DNA of 9,876 bases from Alphaproteobacteria bacterium (GTDB taxonomy: Bacteria; Pseudomonadota; Alphaproteobacteria; GCA-2731375). The notes beneath the pieces are model-generated. The model saw only the letters and a list, made by a program, of their open reading frames with translations. It made no database searches and had not been told where the DNA came from. The stretch spans positions 1 to 9,876 of the forward strand of contig JASLMY010000183.1 in the NCBI GenBank assembly GCA_030746295.1, read 5' to 3'. Each line of letters begins with the position of its first letter. The first letter of the stretch is position 1. The position numbers and the translations under genes were made by a program. Shown one piece after another: positions 7,151 through 9,876 of this stretch.

Positions 7151-7200
7151 TTGGTCTCGTGATGGTGGCCCATGTTAGGCTCTCGGGCATCCGAGACCAA
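7151..7200. promoter_or_regulatory. Perfect 9-bp inverted repeat in the divergent promoter region, candidate operator
   Basis: TTGGTCTCG (7151-7159) and CGAGACCAA (7192-7200) are exact reverse complements, 41 bp centre to centre (about four helical turns), in the 85-bp gap between the divergent LLM and DUF1194 genes. One arm overlaps the candidate -35 of the LLM promoter; the other lies just past its expected transcription start and touches the LLM SD. This is the arrangement expected for a repressor bound at two half-sites or for a hairpin in the LLM leader. No regulator gene is in the window. Confidence 0.45.
7172..7200 (-). promoter_or_regulatory. Candidate sigma70-type promoter for the LLM/MFS transcript
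   Basis: On the minus strand TTGGTC (7195-7200) is followed after exactly 17 nt by TAACAT (7172-7177). The matches are three of six to the -35 consensus and four of six to the -10. Transcription would start near 7165, giving a leader of about 25 nt before the ATG at 7140. The match is moderate and is supported mainly by spacing and position. Confidence 0.35.
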
Positions 7201-7225
7201 ACCCGCTTCCCGGAGGAGGGACGCC

Positions 7226-8128
7226 ATGCGTCGGATCGCCGCCGCTTTGGTGCTGCTGTCGGGCTTGATCGGCAACGCCGCCCGCGCGGCCGAGGCGGTC
7301 GATCTGGAGCTCGTGCTGCTGGCCGATGCCTCACGCTCGATCGACGATGCCGAGATTCGTTTTCAGCGCCTGGGCTACGTGGTCGCATTGACCCATCCCG
7401 AGGTCCTGTCGGCGATCACCAGCGGCATCCACCGCCGGATCGCCATCGGCTACGTCGAATGGGGCGACACGGAATCGCAGGAAGTGGTGGTGCCCTGGAC
7501 CGTCATCGACGGCCGCGACAGCGCCGCTGCCTTTGCCCGCAGGCTCTTGGATGCGCCCCGCATCGCCAACGGCCCCAACGCCATCGGCAATGCCATCGCG
7601 GCGGCGCATGCGCTGATCGAGGCGAACGACATCAAGGGCACCCGGCGGGTGATCGACTTCTCCGGTGACAGCGCCTACACCTGGGGCGGCGTCTCGATTG
7701 CGGAGGCCCGGGCGCACGCGCTCGCCGCCGGCATCACCATCAACGGCCTCGCCGTCCTTTGCCGGGCCGCCGAGTGCAGCGGCCGCCCCGTCGCCTACGA
7801 CTTGGAGAAGGCCTTCGCCGACCTCATCATCGGCGGCCCCGGCGCCTTCGTCGTCACGGCGGATGACAACGCCAGCTTCGCCGAGGCGGTACGCCGCAAG
7901 CTTCTGCTCGAGATCGCCGGTCGCGAGGCGCCGGACGGCGAGGCTCAGGACTTGAGCTCGTCGCGGACGATCTCGGCGCCGGCGACCATGGCTACGAGCT
8001 TGCGCCGGGCAAGCCAACGGGGGATGGCGGAGAAGCCGCAATCTGCGGTGATGAAGAGCCTTTCCGCCGGCACCACCTCAAGGACGCGGCGGATCCGCTC
8101 CGCGACCTCCTCGCCCGATTCCTCGTAG
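7226..8128 (+). CDS. Secreted DUF1194 protein with von Willebrand A-like domain
   Basis: A 300-aa ORF starting at ATG 7226 behind a strong SD (GGAGGAGGG, 7212-7220). The N-terminus is a signal peptide: Arg2-Arg3, a hydrophobic core to about residue 17, and an ARA cleavage site after residue 21, so the product is exported to the periplasm or beyond. A VWA-like domain follows, with the metal-binding MIDAS motif Asp34-x-Ser36-x-Ser38. Typical family segments are VIDFSGDS in the middle and IGGPGAFVV followed by RRKLLLEIAG near residues 227-236. DUF1194 proteins have no established reaction; VWA folds usually mediate metal-dependent protein binding. The recognisable family sequence ends near residue 238. 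The last 61 residues are Ser/Arg/Thr-rich and lie antisense to the MetE-like gene, so the native end may be earlier: a one-base shift would reach a TGA at 7953-7955. Its functional link to the neighbours is unknown. Confidence 0.85.
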   Translation: MRRIAAALVLLSGLIGNAARAAEAVDLELVLLADASRSIDDAEIRFQRLGYVVALTHPEVLSAITSGIHRRIAIGYVEWGDTESQEVVVPWTVIDGRDSAAAFARRLLDAPRIANGPNAIGNAIAAAHALIEANDIKGTRRVIDFSGDSAYTWGGVSIAEARAHALAAGITINGLAVLCRAAECSGRPVAYDLEKAFADLIIGGPGAFVVTADDNASFAEAVRRKLLLEIAGREAPDGEAQDLSSSRTISAPATMATSLRRASQRGMAEKPQSAVMKSLSAGTTSRTRRIRSATSSPDSS

Positions 8129-8982
8129 TAGGATTTGACGTCGATGACGCCGGCGGCGATCCGGTAGCGCTCCGCCAGCTCGGGCAGGCGGTCGAGGTCG
8201 GCCATCTCGCGGTTGGCGAACTCCAACAGCAGCATGGCGCAGTCGAGCTCGGCCAGGCCCGGGAAGAGGCGGGCGAAGTCGCGCCGCACATAGGGTCGGC
8301 TGGCGTTGTTGCCGAAGCAGACATGCACCGCGGTGATCGCTTCGTGGCCGGTGAGTGCTGCGTTGATGGCCTCGGCGCCGGCGGCGACGCTCATGCCCTC
8401 CGGTGGGTTGGCGAAGCCCGGCTCGTCGAGCTGGATGAAGTCGGCGCCGGCGGCGGCCAGATCCGCGATCTCGCCTTGGATGATGGCGATCAGGTCGGCC
8501 ATCAGGGCCTCGGCCCCGCCGCTGCCGTAGTGGCTGCCGGGGGCGATGTTGCGGGCGAAGGTGAGGGGCCCCGGAAAGGCCACTTTCAAGGGGCGGTCGG
8601 AGCAAAGCGCCTTCAGCTGGCGGAACTCCTGGACGATGCCGAGGCCTTGCGGGGCGGCGACCTCGTCGGCGGCGCTGTAGTGCGGCGCCCGGTCGTAGCC
8701 CGGCACGCCGAGGCGGCGGTCGGGTGCGTGCCGCTCCAGCCCGGACATGCGGTCGTACATCTCGTAGACGAAGCGCATGCGGCGGAGCTCGCCGTCCGAG
8801 ATGACGTCGACGCCGGCGTCGAGCTGGTCGGCGACGGCGATCCGGGTCGCGTCCTCGAAGGCCTCGTCGATGTCGGCCGAGCCGGCGTGGCCGTGGCGCA
8901 TGCCGTCGCGAAAGTGGAAGAGCCAGCCGGGCGTGGCATAGCTGCCCACCCCCATGGTCGCCAACAACGGCAGGTCGCGCAT
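7945..8982 (-). CDS. MetE C-terminal-like (cobalamin-independent methionine synthase fold) zinc methyltransferase
   Basis: A 345-aa protein that corresponds to the C-terminal catalytic barrel of MetE alone; full MetE is about 750 aa. The zinc-site residues are all present: His220 and Cys222 (in VHVCFGN), Glu254 (in LLLEFANRE) and Cys315 (in TADCGFS). SDGE (62-65) and QLDEPGF (184-190) are also family hallmarks. Zinc activates a thiol (homocysteine, coenzyme M or similar) for alkyl transfer. Relatives include core-MetE proteins reported to accept methyl groups from corrinoids, archaeal methionine synthases, and epoxyalkane:CoM transferase, so the natural thiol and donor are open. The start at 8982 has AGGAGA (8991-8996, minus strand) with an 8-nt spacer. 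It lies 67 nt behind the cobalamin-binding subunit in the same direction, which hints at a B12-related function. Its last 184 nt overlap the DUF1194 ORF antisense. Confidence 0.9.
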   Translation of the reverse strand: MRDLPLLATMGVGSYATPGWLFHFRDGMRHGHAGSADIDEAFEDATRIAVADQLDAGVDVISDGELRRMRFVYEMYDRMSGLERHAPDRRLGVPGYDRAPHYSAADEVAAPQGLGIVQEFRQLKALCSDRPLKVAFPGPLTFARNIAPGSHYGSGGAEALMADLIAIIQGEIADLAAAGADFIQLDEPGFANPPEGMSVAAGAEAINAALTGHEAITAVHVCFGNNASRPYVRRDFARLFPGLAELDCAMLLLEFANREMADLDRLPELAERYRIAAGVIDVKSYYEESGEEVAERIRRVLEVVPAERLFITADCGFSAIPRWLARRKLVAMVAGAEIVRDELKS

Positions 8983-9049
8983 CAGTGCTTTCTCCTAGGA
9001 TCGCGTTCTTGCGGCCAGCCTATCCAGAGGGGCGGCGCGCGAGCAAGTA

Positions 9050-9478
9050 TTAGTCCGTGAGCGCAGCCTCCGTCCGCTGGCGCACCCGTTCGGCGGCCAG
9101 GTCTCGGATCGCGTCGACGATATCGTCGGGCTCGGAGCCGGCCGGGAAGACCCCGGCAACGCCCAGCTTCTGCAACTCCTCCCGGTCCTTGGGCGTCAAC
9201 ACCGAACCGCCGACGACGACGGGCACGGTGCGGTCGGCCGAGCCCAAGCGTTCCATCAACTCCGGCAGGTAGTGGATGTACTCCCAGGAATGGCAGGAGA
9301 TGCCGATGACATCGACCTCTCCTTTCATGGCCTTTTCGAAAAGGCTTTCGGCGGTGTTGAAGACGCCGGCGTACGAGACCTCCATCTGCGCTTCCCTCAA
9401 GAACCGGGTCACGGCGATGGCGCCATTTTCGTGCTGGTCGATGCCCATGACCCCGATCAGTATCCTGGCTTGGCTCAT
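9050..9478 (-). CDS. Cobalamin-binding small subunit of a split B12-dependent acyl-CoA mutase
   Basis: A 142-aa protein that is a single Rossmann-like B12-binding domain, similar to the C-terminal domain of methylmalonyl-CoA mutase and to the separate small subunits of isobutyryl-CoA and 2-hydroxyisobutyryl-CoA mutases (about 130-145 aa). The DxHxxG motif is present as Asp14-Gln-His16-Glu-Asn-Gly19; His16 should replace the dimethylbenzimidazole as lower cobalt ligand. The Gly-Gly motif is at 90-91 (VVVGGSV). The middle motif, usually SxL, reads Ser61-Cys-His63 followed by Ser-Trp-Glu-Tyr, which is unusual. The start at 9478 lies 9 nt from the large-subunit stop. That stop is part of a TGAGG SD, indicating translational coupling. 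It should carry adenosylcobalamin for carbon-skeleton rearrangement with the upstream subunit. Supply of cobalamin to the MetE-like enzyme is an alternative or additional possibility. Confidence 0.9.
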   Translation of the reverse strand: MSQARILIGVMGIDQHENGAIAVTRFLREAQMEVSYAGVFNTAESLFEKAMKGEVDVIGISCHSWEYIHYLPELMERLGSADRTVPVVVGGSVLTPKDREELQKLGVAGVFPAGSEPDDIVDAIRDLAAERVRQRTEAALTD

Positions 9479-9487
9479 GGCACGGCC

Positions 9488-9876
9488 TCAGATCACCGCT
9501 TCCATCTGGCCGAGCGGGTCGTAGGCCTCGCCGCAGCCCAGGCGGAAGACACCCGCGATCTCGCCGGCGGTGGCGCCCGCCTCGAAGGCGTCGACGGTCA
9601 GCGCCAGTAGGTTGCCCGAGCCGGTCTTGCTGGCCTCCAGGACGGGCTGCAGTCCGGCCCGCAAGCGCGCCCGATCGCGGCCTTCCTTGAAGGCCTTGAT
9701 GCGCTCGATATGCGCCGTGCAGGGCGGGGACTTGGCATCGGTCAGATCGTGCAACATGGTGTCTTCCTCTTCCGACATCCGGTGCACGTTGACGCCGACC
9801 ACCTTGTCCTCGCCGCTGGCGACGTTCTGGCTCTGGCGTTCCATGGCGGCGTGGAAGATTTCCCTGAAGTAGCCTC
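9488..9876 (-). CDS. B12-dependent acyl-CoA mutase large subunit, C-terminal part (5' end beyond right edge)
   Basis: Partial gene: 128 codons and the stop are visible, and the frame is open to the right edge. The sequence GYFREIFHAAMERQ followed by VASGEDKVVGVNVHR matches the end of the TIM-barrel subunit of methylmalonyl-CoA mutase-type enzymes, where the motif reads roughly GGY...ESGxxVVVGVN. The terminal helices (IERIKAFKEGRDRARL, and GNLLALTVDAFEAGATAGEIAGVF) fit the family's C-terminal segment. The cobalamin domain is not fused but encoded next door. The substrate-determining residues lie in the missing N-terminal half, so methylmalonyl-, isobutyryl-, 2-hydroxyisobutyryl-, pivalyl- and other acyl-CoA mutases cannot be separated. 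The last 15 or so residues (ending GQMEAVI) differ from the usual short VFGxY ending. A MeaB-type chaperone gene may lie to the right. Confidence 0.88.
   Translation of the reverse strand, partial: GYFREIFHAAMERQSQNVASGEDKVVGVNVHRMSEEEDTMLHDLTDAKSPPCTAHIERIKAFKEGRDRARLRAGLQPVLEASKTGSGNLLALTVDAFEAGATAGEIAGVFRLGCGEAYDPLGQMEAVI

Noticed and set aside
7141..7173. Alternative LLM start at 7173 adding a His-containing N-terminal peptide
   Set aside because: There is no SD before that ATG, while the start at 7140 has AAGGAC at a good distance and gives the usual family N-terminus.
8983..9049. Possible promoter for the MetE-like gene (TTGCTC, 17 nt, GATAGG on the minus strand)
   Set aside because: Only three of six matches in each box. 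The gene can be read from the mutase transcript, so this is not supported.

Overview
The window is a gene-dense, high-GC stretch of bacterial chromosome. GC-rich third codon positions, purine-rich Shine-Dalgarno sites 5-8 nt before most starts, a DUF1194 protein (a family I know mainly from Alphaproteobacteria) and the mix of acyl-CoA enzymes point to an alphaproteobacterium, perhaps of the Rhodospirillales type. That placement is inference. I see no rRNA, tRNA, CRISPR array, insertion sequence or phage gene.

Left part (1-2174): on the minus strand a VOC (glyoxalase-fold) protein is followed closely by a nitroreductase-family flavoprotein that runs off the left edge. A DMT/EamA-family membrane transporter is read divergently on the plus strand.

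Middle part (2178-7140, minus strand, transcription from right to left): a luciferase-like flavin monooxygenase, a DHA2-type MFS transporter, an acyl-CoA dehydrogenase and a class III CoA-transferase. The last two are tightly coupled (16 nt apart). A GC-rich hairpin behind the MFS gene may separate the set into two transcripts. Together they read as a transport and catabolism module: take up or expel a compound, oxidise it, move CoA onto an acid and dehydrogenate the acyl-CoA. No substrate can be assigned from sequence.

Right part (7226-9876): a secreted von Willebrand-A-like DUF1194 protein on the plus strand overlaps, tail to tail and antisense, the end of a MetE-C-terminal-like zinc methyltransferase on the minus strand. 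Upstream of that enzyme on the same strand lie a stand-alone cobalamin-binding subunit and, cut by the right edge, the large subunit of a split B12-dependent acyl-CoA mutase. A core-MetE-like enzyme directly behind a split B12 mutase is the most interesting association here, together with a perfect 9-bp inverted repeat that brackets a candidate promoter in the 85-bp divergent region 7141-7225.

No stretch longer than 136 bp lacks a gene. I found no clearly novel defence, mobile or RNA system. The points of interest are metabolic context, one possible operator and one unusual gene overlap.
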